A DNA stretch of 64,000 nucleotides. Source: Flectobacillus roseus (GTDB lineage: Bacteria; Bacteroidota; Bacteroidia; Cytophagales; Spirosomataceae). Location: assembly GCF_030056665.1 (NCBI RefSeq), contig NZ_JASHIG010000011.1, one strand, 5' to 3'. The translations under genes were made by a program, and so were the position numbers. Each line of letters begins with the position of its first letter. Positions within the stretch are counted from its first letter, which is position 1. Shown piece by piece: positions 1 to 8,799 of the stretch. A model generated the notes under the pieces. It saw only the letters and a program-made list of their open reading frames with translations, was not told the DNA's origin and ran no database searches.

Positions 1-320
1 CTTGGGAAATATGTCATAGCTACATGCATCGATGGAATATCGAACAGGCGTTTAGATTCGCCAAAACTGAGCTAGCTATTGAATCTCCTAGGTTATGGTT
101 CTTCGAAAATACCCTCAAACTATTAGCCATCGTCACACTTATTTACGACTTCTTGATGAAACTCATCAGGAATTGGCCATCTATTATCAAGATAATCATC
201 AATCAATTTGCTCATAGAACAGGAAATCGGTGCCAAAATGCTTTGACACCGATTTATCGATTGAGAACGGCCATCCAAAACATGCTATGGTGCTACTTCG
301 CACAACAAAATTCGGGATGA
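1..320 (+). CDS. Transposase, C-terminal fragment (DDE, YREK type), cut by the left edge
   Basis: The open frame runs in from the left edge and stops with TGA at 318-320; the true start lies outside the window. The readable part contains a Tyr at 21-23 followed by R, E and K spaced exactly as Y-x2-R-x3-E-x6-K, which is the YREK signature of IS4-type DDE transposases; the E would be the third catalytic acid. A hydrophobic helix and a basic tail follow. Only 18 bases separate its stop from the end of truA on the other strand, so the right end of the element must lie in or beside the truA 3' end. The subfamily cannot be named, and whether the element is intact is unknown. Confidence 0.75.
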   Translation, partial: WEICHSYMHRWNIEQAFRFAKTELAIESPRLWFFENTLKLLAIVTLIYDFLMKLIRNWPSIIKIIINQFAHRTGNRCQNALTPIYRLRTAIQNMLWCYFAQQNSG

Positions 321-338
321 CTCATGTTTCCCTATTTT

Positions 339-1076
339 TTACAACTCATAATTCACTTCCATCAAAAACAAACCCTGAGCAGGTACCGAGCGCCCTGCAT
401 TTTGACGATTTTTATCGGTAATAATTTTTTCAAAACCTTGTACACTCAATTTTCCTAAACCCACCTCCAACAAAGTACCCACAATTGCACGTACCATTCC
501 TCTCAAAAAGCGATTGGCTTTGATATGAAAAACTAATATATCATCTGATTCTTGACGCCACTCTGCCTCCATGATGGTGCAATTAAATGTTTTGACATCT
601 GTATGCAGTTTACTAAAACATTCAAAATCTTCGTATTTGAACAAAATTTGTGCGGCCTCATTCATTTTGAGCACATCCAACGGCATTTCGAATTGGTAAG
701 CCATATTTTGATAAAAAGGAGATTTTCTTCTTAATATCCGATATTCGTACTTACGGAAAGTAGCTTCGAAGCGACAATGAAAATCGTCTGGCACCAAATA
801 AATCTGTTTTATATAAATATTTTGAGATAAAATTTTATTTAATCTATATACCAGTTGTGAAATATCAGAAATTGGATTTTCTCGGTCAAACTGCGCTACC
901 TGCGTATAGGCATGTACACCCGCGTCAGTGCGTGAACTACCCATCAAACTAGTAGGTTCTTTCAGTAAAATGGTTAATGCTTTTTCTATTTCCTCCTGAA
1001 CTGTCATTGCATTGGGTTGTATTTGCCAACCTGCATAATTAGTCCCCAAATACGCACATTCAATAAAATATCTCAT
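339..1076 (-). CDS. truA: tRNA pseudouridine synthase A
   Basis: Converts uridines 38-40 of the tRNA anticodon stem-loop to pseudouridine. The 245-residue length is normal for TruA. The N-terminus has the family pattern (YxGTxYxGWQ, residues 9-18). The catalytic Asp51 sits in the motif SSRTDAGVHA (residues 47-56), and the C-terminus ends in a typical AQGLFLxxVxY segment, so the gene is complete. It converges on the transposase fragment with only 18 bases between the stops. No partner gene is adjacent; upstream is a 400-base intergenic region holding a possible small RNA. Confidence 0.96.
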   Translation of the reverse strand: MRYFIECAYLGTNYAGWQIQPNAMTVQEEIEKALTILLKEPTSLMGSSRTDAGVHAYTQVAQFDRENPISDISQLVYRLNKILSQNIYIKQIYLVPDDFHCRFEATFRKYEYRILRRKSPFYQNMAYQFEMPLDVLKMNEAAQILFKYEDFECFSKLHTDVKTFNCTIMEAEWRQESDDILVFHIKANRFLRGMVRAIVGTLLEVGLGKLSVQGFEKIITDKNRQNAGRSVPAQGLFLMEVNYEL

Positions 1077-1203
1077 ATCAATAATTTAGGATTATATCTA
1101 TATCATTTTTCCATTTATTTATTTTAAACAACAAAAAAAGGTCATTTACATACCATTAAATAAATTTCGCAAACATTATGACTTTCTTAGTTATTTCATC
1201 GTA

Positions 1204-1211
1204 TATATTTG
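1204..1211 (+). promoter_or_regulatory. Bacteroidota-type -7 promoter element
   Basis: TATATTTG fits the TAnnTTTG consensus exactly. A weak -33-like TTTC lies at 1183-1186. Transcription would begin near 1218 and run into the terminator at 1268-1304. Confidence 0.5.
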
Positions 1212-1217
1212 TATCGA

Positions 1218-1304
1218 AAACTTATCTAATAGGTTAGTGATCAAATAATAGCAAGAAGCAATATGGCAAAGCTGTAAGGTACCTACCTTGCAGCTTTCTT
1301 TTTT
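1218..1304 (+). ncRNA. Candidate small RNA of about 85-90 nt
   Basis: A consensus -7 element and a strong intrinsic terminator bracket about 87 bases with no credible ORF, between truA and the mocA-like gene, both on the minus strand. The 3' end is a near-perfect 14-bp hairpin followed by a T-run; the 5' part has no obvious long pairing. I do not recognise an RNA family. The start is inferred from the -7 position and the end from the T-run. It could instead be a leftover promoter plus a terminator of read-through from the transposase. Confidence 0.4.
1268..1304 (+). terminator. Intrinsic terminator
   Basis: Arms 1268-1281 and 1284-1297 pair over 14 bp with one G-T pair and a two-base loop, followed by a T-rich tail to 1304. 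It reads on the plus strand. Confidence 0.75.
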
Positions 1305-1339
1305 GGTAAAATCCCATCGTCCAAAAGCTTGATTAAACA

Positions 1340-1370
1340 AAAAGCCGAAGAACTTAGTCCTTCAGCTTTT
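1340..1370 (-). terminator. Minus-strand terminator of the iorB-mocA pair
   Basis: AAAAGC-GAAG pairs with CTTC-GCTTTT across one position that is a mismatch on the plus strand but a wobble on the minus strand, and on the minus strand the hairpin is followed by a T-rich stretch. It lies about 110 bases beyond the mocA-like stop. Confidence 0.6.
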
Positions 1371-1483
1371 AGATGTCAATATTTTTTCAGAGAAATTGTA
1401 CAAAAATCAGTTTTCTCATCAAGTTTTACCTCCACATTTTGTCTAAAACTTTTCAAAGTTAACAAGAAAATAATTTTACTGGC

Positions 1484-2074
1484 TCAATTTTTTTTTCGCA
1501 TAAGCTCTGCCATATCTTCAGGGGTGTCTATATCCCAAGTTCCCAATGCAAAAGGTACTGTGAGAGTTGTATCCCTGTAATAGGATAAAAAACTCCGTGC
1601 CCCTTGATCGCCAGACAATATCAATAATTCATGACGTACTTGAGGAGAAAATAACATCGGAACGCCCAACTTGCCTCCATAATCACAAGCCACAATTTCA
1701 GGATTTTTTTCCTGATACAAATGAATCATCTGCCAAAGCAAACTCGTTTTTACTGCTGGCTGGTCTGATAATAAAATCATGATGGGGGCTTGCTTATTGT
1801 TCAAAGAGCTCACTCCTGCTTTTATCGATGTTCCCATTCCCTGCTCCCAATCGGCATTATAAACGATTTTGGGAAATAACTGCGCCTGATTCAGCGTCCA
1901 TTCTATACGTTTAGCATGCGACCCCAATACCACTGTTACATGCGGACTTACCTGCAAAGCATTGGAGACAATATGTTCAATTAAAGTTTTCCCTTGATAA
2001 ACCACCAACTGTTTGGGCTGACCAAGTCGACTTGAGTTTCCAGCCGCCAAAATAATAATTTCAAGCGATTCCAT
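1484..2074 (-). CDS. MocA/MobA-like nucleotidyltransferase (molybdenum cofactor)
   Basis: Members of this family attach CMP or GMP to molybdopterin to make the dinucleotide cofactor. The start at 2074 was chosen over one at 2116 because it puts the nucleotide-binding motif LAAGxSSRLGxPKQ at residues 9-22, as the family requires; the extra 14 residues look like untranslated leader. A GTSIKAGV segment and a SDQPAV motif (metal-binding Asp) are also typical. It follows a molybdopterin-binding subunit on the same strand at 111 bases, which suggests it makes the cytosine dinucleotide cofactor for that enzyme or its paralogue at 33.8 kb. The CTP preference is inferred from this context. Confidence 0.85.
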   Translation of the reverse strand: MESLEIIILAAGNSSRLGQPKQLVVYQGKTLIEHIVSNALQVSPHVTVVLGSHAKRIEWTLNQAQLFPKIVYNADWEQGMGTSIKAGVSSLNNKQAPIMILLSDQPAVKTSLLWQMIHLYQEKNPEIVACDYGGKLGVPMLFSPQVRHELLILSGDQGARSFLSYYRDTTLTVPFALGTWDIDTPEDMAELMRKKN

Positions 2075-2185
2075 AAGTAACAATAAAATAGGGTTACACA
2101 ACTTTAGCGACTCCACTTCAGTATAAGTAATGAATTAATCTCTACAAAATACCAAGACAATTAACTACTAATCAATCACTTATAC

Positions 2186-4354
2186 TCACACTTTATCCAA
2201 ATCAAAAGGCATTTTGCGTATGCGTTTGCCTGTCGCAGCAAATATCGCATTGGCTAGGGCTGGTGCAAACGGAGGTAGCCCCGGCTCTCCTACTCCTTTG
2301 ATTTTAGGCCCCCCTTCTGCCAAAATATGAATTTCAACAATTGGCATTTCTTCAATCCTCACCATTCTATTATCGTGGAAGTTAGACTGTTGTACTTGAC
2401 CTTTCTCAAAGGTAATAGCGTCTTTGGTCGCTGCACCGATGGCCATGGTTACAGCACCTTCCACTTGTGCTTTTACGGTATCAGGATTAACAACTGTCCC
2501 TAAGTCAATCACAGCGTATACTTTTTCAATCTTTACGCCTCCATTTGGCTTTTTCGAAACCTCCACTACTTGTGCAGCCAATCCTGCAAAAAACTCCCAT
2601 TGCGCTACGCCTCTTGCCCAACCTCTTGGCAAGGGCTTGCTCCACTGAGATACCTCTTTGAGTTTAAGCATTACACGTTTGGTATCTGTTTCTTTTTGTA
2701 AGAGATCCAAGCGAAAATCAAAAGGGTCTTTGTTTGCTTTATGAGCCATTTCATCAATAAAACACTCATGAGCAAATGACAAGGTGGTGCTCGTTACTGC
2801 ACGCCAAGCGGCTAATGGCACATGCGTTTCGGCATGAACGTAATAGTTTTTGATATGAGGGATTTCGTATTGTTGCTCACTAATACCCTCAGTCATGGTA
2901 TTGTCAGACTTTGTTTTATCGTAGTTCTTATTTTGCGTAGCATTAATGGAAGGCGAAATTACCTTATGCTGCAAGGCCAAAGCTTTGCCATCAGCTGTGA
3001 GCGCACCTTTAAAGGCTGAAAAAGTCATCGGTCTAAATGGGCCTTGTGTGGTATCGTCTTCACGAGTCCAGATTACTTTAACTGGTTTTCCTACAGCTTT
3101 GGCAATCGATACAGCTTCGGTAGCAAAATCTTGGTACAAACGGCGCCCAAAACCTCCTCCATTAAAGAAAATATTAACTTTGATATTATCAGCAGGAATG
3201 GCAAAGGCATCTGCGACTCTATTTCGTAACAAATCAGGTCCTTGCGACGAAGCCCAAACTTCTACCTTATCTCCTGTCCAGCTAGCTATACAATTCATTG
3301 GCTCCATCGGAGAATGTGACACCATCGGCGTTTCATAAAATGCTTCTAATTTTACTGGAGCTTCTGCAAAGTTTTTGTCAAAATCACCTTGGTTATGATC
3401 TACAACACCTTCATTTTTAGCCAAATCACGTAATTGCTGTTCAAACTGGGTTGTGCTAAATTGGTCATTTCCTTGATAATCCCAAGTTACTTTTAGTGCT
3501 TTACGACCTTTTAATGCAGCCCAATAATTGGATGCGATTACGGCAACAACTTCATATCTGTTTTTACCTAAAACTCTCTCGGCACGCACAACTTGCAAAA
3601 CACCTTTTACTTTTAGGGTTTGAGTATCATCTATTTGTTGGATTTTTCCACCAAAAACAGGACAACGTTCTACTGAAGCATAAACCATATTTGGCACTTC
3701 TACGTCCATGCCAAAAGTAGCTTGCCCTTTCACTTTCAAAGGAATATCCTGACGCTGTGTTTGTTTTCCAATTAACTTAAAATCCTTGCTATCTTTGAGC
3801 TTAGGTTCTTTTGGAACCTCCAATTTAGAAGCTGTTTCTACCAAAGCTGAATAAGCTAGTTTTTTACCACTTGGTTTATGGAAAATATTGGCACGTTCGG
3901 CATAACACTCATTTACTGGCACATTCCAAGTTTGGGCTGCAGCTTGCAAAAGCATTTCTCTAGCAGCAGCGCCAGTTTTGCGCAAGGTAGCATAACTTGT
4001 ACGTACCGAAGCACTTCCTCCTGCGGTTTGCCCTCCATATTTTTTATCACCAGAAGTTTGTTTTATCTCGTATTGATCCAACCCCAACTCTAATTCCTCC
4101 GCAATAATCATCGGAATAGCCTGCCATGTACCTTGACCAATTTCTGGTTTCGAATTCATGATAGTAATTTTTCCAGTTTTTTCAATGATAACAAACGGAG
4201 TTAATTCAAAAGAATCTTCGAGAAAGCTAAGGTTTTCAATGGATTGTTCAGAAGGCTCAGAAGCACGAGCCGATAAACCAAGAATAAAAGCAGCTCCCGA
4301 AAGCCCTGAAGCCTTGAGGAAGTTACGACGATTGAGTTCTGTTGATGTGCGCAT
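2186..4354 (-). CDS. Molybdopterin-binding large subunit, IorB/xanthine dehydrogenase family, Tat-exported
   Basis: Large subunit of a periplasmic molybdenum hydroxylase of the isoquinoline 1-oxidoreductase/aldehyde dehydrogenase type; the substrate cannot be told. The N-terminus has a twin-arginine signal (NRRNFLKASG followed by a hydrophobic stretch). Other features are the ExGQGTWQ-like segment near residue 73, the GGGFGRR cofactor-binding motif mid-protein, and a C-terminal GVGEPGLPP motif carrying the expected catalytic Glu. The 722 residues match one-piece IorB proteins. Unlike the paralogue at 33.8-36.0 kb it has no 2Fe-2S small subunit beside it; a MocA-like gene follows instead. It may borrow the small subunit encoded at 33.2 kb. 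Confidence 0.9.
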   Translation of the reverse strand: MRTSTELNRRNFLKASGLSGAAFILGLSARASEPSEQSIENLSFLEDSFELTPFVIIEKTGKITIMNSKPEIGQGTWQAIPMIIAEELELGLDQYEIKQTSGDKKYGGQTAGGSASVRTSYATLRKTGAAAREMLLQAAAQTWNVPVNECYAERANIFHKPSGKKLAYSALVETASKLEVPKEPKLKDSKDFKLIGKQTQRQDIPLKVKGQATFGMDVEVPNMVYASVERCPVFGGKIQQIDDTQTLKVKGVLQVVRAERVLGKNRYEVVAVIASNYWAALKGRKALKVTWDYQGNDQFSTTQFEQQLRDLAKNEGVVDHNQGDFDKNFAEAPVKLEAFYETPMVSHSPMEPMNCIASWTGDKVEVWASSQGPDLLRNRVADAFAIPADNIKVNIFFNGGGFGRRLYQDFATEAVSIAKAVGKPVKVIWTREDDTTQGPFRPMTFSAFKGALTADGKALALQHKVISPSINATQNKNYDKTKSDNTMTEGISEQQYEIPHIKNYYVHAETHVPLAAWRAVTSTTLSFAHECFIDEMAHKANKDPFDFRLDLLQKETDTKRVMLKLKEVSQWSKPLPRGWARGVAQWEFFAGLAAQVVEVSKKPNGGVKIEKVYAVIDLGTVVNPDTVKAQVEGAVTMAIGAATKDAITFEKGQVQQSNFHDNRMVRIEEMPIVEIHILAEGGPKIKGVGEPGLPPFAPALANAIFAATGKRIRKMPFDLDKV

Positions 4355-4540
4355 TACAAATTCAGGATTGAAGTAAAAAAGGACAATCTTTTATTCGAAT
4401 ATACCCATAAATTAACCTAAATGTTCGAAATTTAGCTTAACAACTTTAAGTTTTAGCTGTAAAAACAAGATTCAGATCACTCCTAGTATTGTCTTGCTCA
4501 TCGATAAAGTAAAAAGACCTATTTCTATCTTAAAATAGAC

Positions 4541-4900
4541 ATGAAAATGAAAAGAATTCTACTCCTTTCTTTATTAGTGTTGGCTTGTCAACATGAGAGA
4601 AGTAAACAACCTCCTTGTGCAAAGAATTTGGAAAAATATCTCAATTCTTCAGTCAAGTCTTTTTTAAAGGAAAATCCCTCCTATCAACGTATCACAATAA
4701 TGGACTCCAAGCCTGGACTTGCTCACTCGCTTTTGGTCGTCTATTCACAAGGTTGTACAATTGAGTTAATACCTACGCAGTTTGAACACATGATGCCGTT
4801 CGACACCTGTATGGAATGGAATGTAGAGGAGTTTAAAAAAGAAAAAATTGGCAGTATCGATGTTTATTCTTCAGATAAACTTATTCAAAGAATTGAATAA
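4541..4900 (+). CDS. Small putative lipoprotein of unknown function
   Basis: The 119-residue product begins MKMK and has a short hydrophobic stretch ending LVLAC, a signal peptidase II lipobox with the lipidated Cys at residue 16. The mature part has three more cysteines and no motif I recognise. It stands alone on the plus strand between minus-strand genes. The coding call rests on the lipoprotein signal and intact frame; no function can be given. Confidence 0.6.
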   Translation: MKMKRILLLSLLVLACQHERSKQPPCAKNLEKYLNSSVKSFLKENPSYQRITIMDSKPGLAHSLLVVYSQGCTIELIPTQFEHMMPFDTCMEWNVEEFKKEKIGSIDVYSSDKLIQRIE

Positions 4901-5028
4901 AACTGAGCTGTATCCTCATCAAAAGTACATAAATTTTATATAGATTGAGGATATTTCAGATTGTTTATCAGTAATAGCAAAATAGCCTATAAAGCTAATA
5001 ATCAATAGCTTTAAACCGAAACACTCTT

Positions 5029-5391
5029 TTAATTATTAGGCATTTTATTATCAATCCATTTCTTGATAGTCGCTGTTTCACATTCAGAAAGGGTTCCTCC
5101 TTTGGGCATTTTAGGTGGATTACCGTTGAGCGAGATAATAGCATCGTAAAACTCTCCACTCTGAGCATCGTCAAACACTTGTTGGTATTTTTCCAACACC
5201 AATCCTCCTGAATGATTCGTGGCATTATGACAAGACCAGCAATTTTTCTGCAAAATCGGAACAATATCTGTTTTAAAACTAATCTCTTTTGACTGATTAG
5301 CAATACAAATATTGGGTTCTACTGGATGTTGGTTTGTACAACTAAAAAGACAACATATAAGTAATAAATTGGAGGAAATGCTTAGTCTCAT
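5029..5391 (-). CDS. Small c-type cytochrome lipoprotein
   Basis: A 120-residue lipoprotein with a lipobox ending LFSC (Cys18) and one haem-attachment motif CWSCH at residues 51-55. The stretch PPKMPKGG about 40 residues later offers a Met that could be the sixth haem ligand, a layout like the single-haem planctomycete-type cytochrome domains common in Bacteroidota. It is probably a periplasmic one-electron carrier anchored in a membrane. It lies near a molybdenum hydroxylase and a GMC oxidoreductase, both of which need electron acceptors; that link is inference. Confidence 0.85.
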   Translation of the reverse strand: MRLSISSNLLLICCLFSCTNQHPVEPNICIANQSKEISFKTDIVPILQKNCWSCHNATNHSGGLVLEKYQQVFDDAQSGEFYDAIISLNGNPPKMPKGGTLSECETATIKKWIDNKMPNN

Positions 5392-5440
5392 GTGCAGGTA
5401 AATTTATGCCAGCACGAATGTATTGAGATTCAAGAGAACA

Positions 5441-5598
5441 AATCCTTCGTCAATCAAAACTTAACCTAGCCTTAATATGCACCGGGTAGTAGAGTCAATA
5501 ATAGTAGTGTACGAAGGATTGTAAAATATTTATTTCGGATATCGGATTTCGGAATTGCAACCTTCTATATTCTTCTTTATTTCGGAAATCTGAAATCC
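5441..5598. repeat. Intergenic inverted repeats
   Basis: A perfect 10-bp inverted repeat (AATCCTTCGT at 5441-5450 and its complement at 5511-5520) encloses 60 bases. It is followed by a second imperfect dyad between GGATTTC (5544-5550) and GAAATCC (5592-5598), in a CGGATTTCGGAA-style phrase resembling sequence near 42,616-42,645. No ORF is visible here. Confidence 0.5.
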
Positions 5599-5645
5599 AA
5601 CATCTGCAATAGCTTGAAATCCTTTGTACAGTACCAATTCTCATC

Positions 5646-6815
5646 TTACAAATATCTCAACCATTGTTTTTCAGGATGTGAGGCTTTGTATTTGCCATAC
5701 CAGAAGCACAAGGGAAACAAACTTAACACCACTCCAATCCATACTAAATAGACTCCTCCTAATGACACCCCTGAACCAGTAGCTGGACGCCCAAATTTGA
5801 AGACTCCAAACTCCAAACTTTCCCAAGTAAATCCTTGCATAAACACCATTATCAGTGTTAGAGAATGGATTATGTACCAATGAAAGAGATAGTAAAACAG
5901 CGGTACTTTTCCATAAACCCCAAAAAATCGCATCAAAGGGGTTTCCTTTCCATCTGTCAACAGCAATATTCCTAAAGCAAAACTGAGTGTCATCAACGTA
6001 AAAAGTAATGATGGAGCATACTTCGTGGTATTCACAAATGACAATATGGTAAAAAATGGACTTTCCTGCACCGACCAAGGTCTTGGATCTCCATAAATAT
6101 TGACTGCTCTAATCACTATAAAAGCTATCAAAGTGAAAGAAAATAAAGTAGTAAGATTTTTTTTCCGTGCCAAAGGATCCAACTCATAGAGACGTCCTAC
6201 TACAAAACCTGCAAGCATAATTCCAAACCAAGGAAGTACTGGATACATTACCATTACCATGTGGTCGGAGCCAATTGGAAATAGGTTTGGACTGATGAAG
6301 AGTGCCCATAGAAACTTCAACACTGGGTTTTCAAAAGCGGGAACTAAGCCTAATGCATTATGCCCAAAAATCAAAACTAAGGATATAACAGCTAATACTT
6401 TAGGTGAAAGTTTAAAAACAAAAGCCAATAATATCATGCCCATTCCTATACTGCCTATCACTTGGAAAAGGAAACTCCTAAACTGTATATCAAACCAAAT
6501 ACCGAATCCGACAATAGTAAATTCAAGTAGTATCAACCACAAACCACGGATAATCAGAAATCGTTTGGTAGCCTCCCAATCATGATGCTTACGAGAAGAT
6601 AAATAGGCCGATACGCCCGACAAGAACACAAATGTAGGTGCACAAAAATGAGTAATCCATCTGGTAAAAAACAAACTTGGCGTCGTGGATGCCAAATCTG
6701 TAGGGTCTTGGGTTATTTCAGAAGTTAACATCAAGTCTCTGATGTGGTCAATCGCCATTATGACCATGACCAAACCACGCAAAAAATCTATAGATAGTTG
6801 TCTATTATTCTTCAT
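5646..6815 (-). CDS. Heparan-alpha-glucosaminide N-acetyltransferase-like membrane protein (DUF1624)
   Basis: A polytopic membrane protein of 389 residues with about ten hydrophobic segments. The N-terminal pattern SIDFLRGLVMVIMAIDHIRD, with the conserved D and H, is typical of the DUF1624/HGSNAT-like family, which is thought to move acetyl groups across the membrane onto sugars. Several other conserved loop segments (HFCAPTFVFLSG, FYYLFHWYIIH) are present. It has no same-strand neighbour close enough to be an operon, so the acceptor cannot be guessed. Confidence 0.85.
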   Translation of the reverse strand: MKNNRQLSIDFLRGLVMVIMAIDHIRDLMLTSEITQDPTDLASTTPSLFFTRWITHFCAPTFVFLSGVSAYLSSRKHHDWEATKRFLIIRGLWLILLEFTIVGFGIWFDIQFRSFLFQVIGSIGMGMILLAFVFKLSPKVLAVISLVLIFGHNALGLVPAFENPVLKFLWALFISPNLFPIGSDHMVMVMYPVLPWFGIMLAGFVVGRLYELDPLARKKNLTTLFSFTLIAFIVIRAVNIYGDPRPWSVQESPFFTILSFVNTTKYAPSLLFTLMTLSFALGILLLTDGKETPLMRFFGVYGKVPLFYYLFHWYIIHSLTLIMVFMQGFTWESLEFGVFKFGRPATGSGVSLGGVYLVWIGVVLSLFPLCFWYGKYKASHPEKQWLRYL

Positions 6816-6896
6816 AGTTGAATGTTTTAGAGATTAAATAAAAAGGCTGAAGGGTTCAATCAAAAGGTTTAGTCGTAAGGCACTTTCAACAAATAA

Positions 6897-6931
6897 AAAT
6901 GAGGGAAGAACGTCTTGCTTTTCCCTCATTT
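6897..6931 (-). terminator. Terminator after the GMC oxidoreductase operon
   Basis: An 11-bp perfect stem (6897-6907 with 6921-6931) and a 13-base loop. On the minus strand a T-rich run follows, about 90 bases past the stop at 7024. Confidence 0.7.
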
Positions 6932-7023
6932 CATTTCTTAATACAATTTAATCGTCCTGTGACAAAAATCTATTTTTTCAGACAAAAAACATTAGCTCCT
7001 TCGCCAAGAATGATACATTAGTT

Positions 7024-8742
7024 CTACAAATTTTTCTTTTTCAATTCGGCCACCGCATAATTTGCCGCTCTTGCTGTAATTGCCATAAAAGTTAGAGAAG
7101 GATTTTGTGTAGAAACCGAAGTCATACAGGCACCATCTGTCACAAATACATTTTTACAATGATGAAGCTGATTCCATTTGTTCAACAAAGAAGTTTTCGG
7201 ATCTTTACCCATACGAACCCCTCCCATTTCGTGAATATCTAAGCCAGGCGCTTTGTCTGGTTTATCATGAGTCTTGATATTCATAAAACCAGAAACTGTT
7301 AGCATTTCGGTCATTTGCTCATGAAAATCACGAATCATTTTTTCATCATTGTCATCATATCCTACTGAAATACGCAATTGCGGTATTCCCCAAGCATCTT
7401 TCAGCGTTTTATCCAAAGCCACATAATTACTTTCTTTCGGAATCGTTTCGCCCATCATGTGTGAGCCTACTTGCCAGTTCCCATAATTTCTTTGATTTAA
7501 ACTAGCTTTCAAATCGTCACCAAAACCACTGGTATCATACGCTATGTTTCTGCTTGAACCAAAACCTGCCGCATAGCCTCTCAAGAAATCTGTCTCTTGC
7601 TTTTGTACATTTCTAAAACGTGGAATATAACTACCATTCGGTCTGATACCGTCTGACATAGTATCTTTAAAACCTTCGTACTCTGCGGTAATGGTCGTTC
7701 TAAAATTATGAAACGCAATATATTTACCCAACAAGCCATTATCATTCCCTAATCCATTTGGAAAACGACTCGACACCGAATTGAGCAATACCAAGTTGGT
7801 ATTTAAGCAGGCAGCATTCACAAAAATAATTTTGGCATAATACTCTGTCATTTGTTTAGTATGGGCATCTATTACTCTTACTCCTGTTGCCTTGTTTTTT
7901 TGCTCATCAAAAATAATAGAATGTACCACCGAATCTGGTCGTAAGGTCATATTGCCCGTATTGAGCGCCCAAGGAATTGTGGAAGAGTTACTGCTAAAAT
8001 ATCCTCCATACGGACACCCACGCTGACATAAAGAACGGTTTTGACACTGTCCTCTTCCTTGCTTCAAGTGAATCGGTTGAGGCTTGGTCAAATGCGCACA
8101 ACGACCAATAATCACAGGACGAGTATTGTTGTAATGTTTCGCCATTTGTTGAGAAAAATGTTTTTCAACACAAGACTGTTCGTGTGGTGGCAAAAACTCT
8201 CCATCAGGCAATTGAACCAAACCGTCTTTGTTGCCACTAATTCCTGCAAATTTCTCGACATGACTATACCAAGGTGCTAACTCATTATAGCTTATTGGCC
8301 ATTCTACGGCAAAACCATCACGGGCTGGTCCATCAAAATCATATTGTGACCAACGTTGTGTACCACGTGCCCACATCAATGACTTACCTCCTACTTGATA
8401 GCCACGAATCCAGTCAAATGGTTTTTCTTGAACATAAGGATGTTCGTTGTCTTTGACAAAAAAATGGGCTGCATCTTCGTTAAAAGCATAACATCTGCTC
8501 ACTATAGGATTAGCATCTTTGACGGCTTTTGGTATCTGATTAAGATGCTCAAACTCCCAAGGGTTCATCATGGTTGTTGGATAATCTGTCACGTGTTTGA
8601 CATCACGACCACGCTCAAGCACTAAGGTTTTGAGCCCTTTTTCACTTAGTTCTTTGGCTGCCCAGCCACCGCTAATTCCTGAGCCAACCACAATGGCATC
8701 GAAAGTTCTTTCTTTGATTGAATCTATATTAAAGTATGACAT
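7024..8742 (-). CDS. GMC family FAD-dependent oxidoreductase
   Basis: An FAD-dependent alcohol or sugar dehydrogenase of the glucose-methanol-choline family. It has the FAD-binding dinucleotide fold near the N-terminus (VVGSGISGG with the downstream VLERG acid), the family's C-terminal block (GGVRMG, then VTDGACMTSVSTQNPSLTFM) and an active-site His-Asn arrangement in that block. The start at 8742 was preferred to 8799 because the extra 19 residues look like leader and the shorter form begins just ahead of the flavin fold. It follows the gluconate 2-dehydrogenase subunit 3-like gene, its usual partner, which carries the Tat signal; this enzyme has none and is probably co-exported. The substrate is unknown. 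Confidence 0.9.
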   Translation of the reverse strand: MSYFNIDSIKERTFDAIVVGSGISGGWAAKELSEKGLKTLVLERGRDVKHVTDYPTTMMNPWEFEHLNQIPKAVKDANPIVSRCYAFNEDAAHFFVKDNEHPYVQEKPFDWIRGYQVGGKSLMWARGTQRWSQYDFDGPARDGFAVEWPISYNELAPWYSHVEKFAGISGNKDGLVQLPDGEFLPPHEQSCVEKHFSQQMAKHYNNTRPVIIGRCAHLTKPQPIHLKQGRGQCQNRSLCQRGCPYGGYFSSNSSTIPWALNTGNMTLRPDSVVHSIIFDEQKNKATGVRVIDAHTKQMTEYYAKIIFVNAACLNTNLVLLNSVSSRFPNGLGNDNGLLGKYIAFHNFRTTITAEYEGFKDTMSDGIRPNGSYIPRFRNVQKQETDFLRGYAAGFGSSRNIAYDTSGFGDDLKASLNQRNYGNWQVGSHMMGETIPKESNYVALDKTLKDAWGIPQLRISVGYDDNDEKMIRDFHEQMTEMLTVSGFMNIKTHDKPDKAPGLDIHEMGGVRMGKDPKTSLLNKWNQLHHCKNVFVTDGACMTSVSTQNPSLTFMAITARAANYAVAELKKKNL

Positions 8743-8799
8743 TGATTTTTCGGATAATAAATTGGGGAGAGATAATAAGAATATGCTTTTCAAAAACAA

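Larger units (their letters stand above)
1077..1483. other. Intergenic region with a possible small RNA and two terminator hairpins
   Basis: No protein gene is visible. It holds a -7-like element at 1204-1211, a strong plus-strand terminator at 1268-1304 that has no upstream plus-strand gene apart from the transposase tail 950 bases away, and a minus-strand terminator at 1340-1370 for the mocA-like gene. Confidence 0.6.

Noticed and set aside
4995..5303. 102-residue frame on the minus strand
   Set aside because: It overlaps the cytochrome gene in another frame, and the cytochrome frame carries the lipobox and haem motif.
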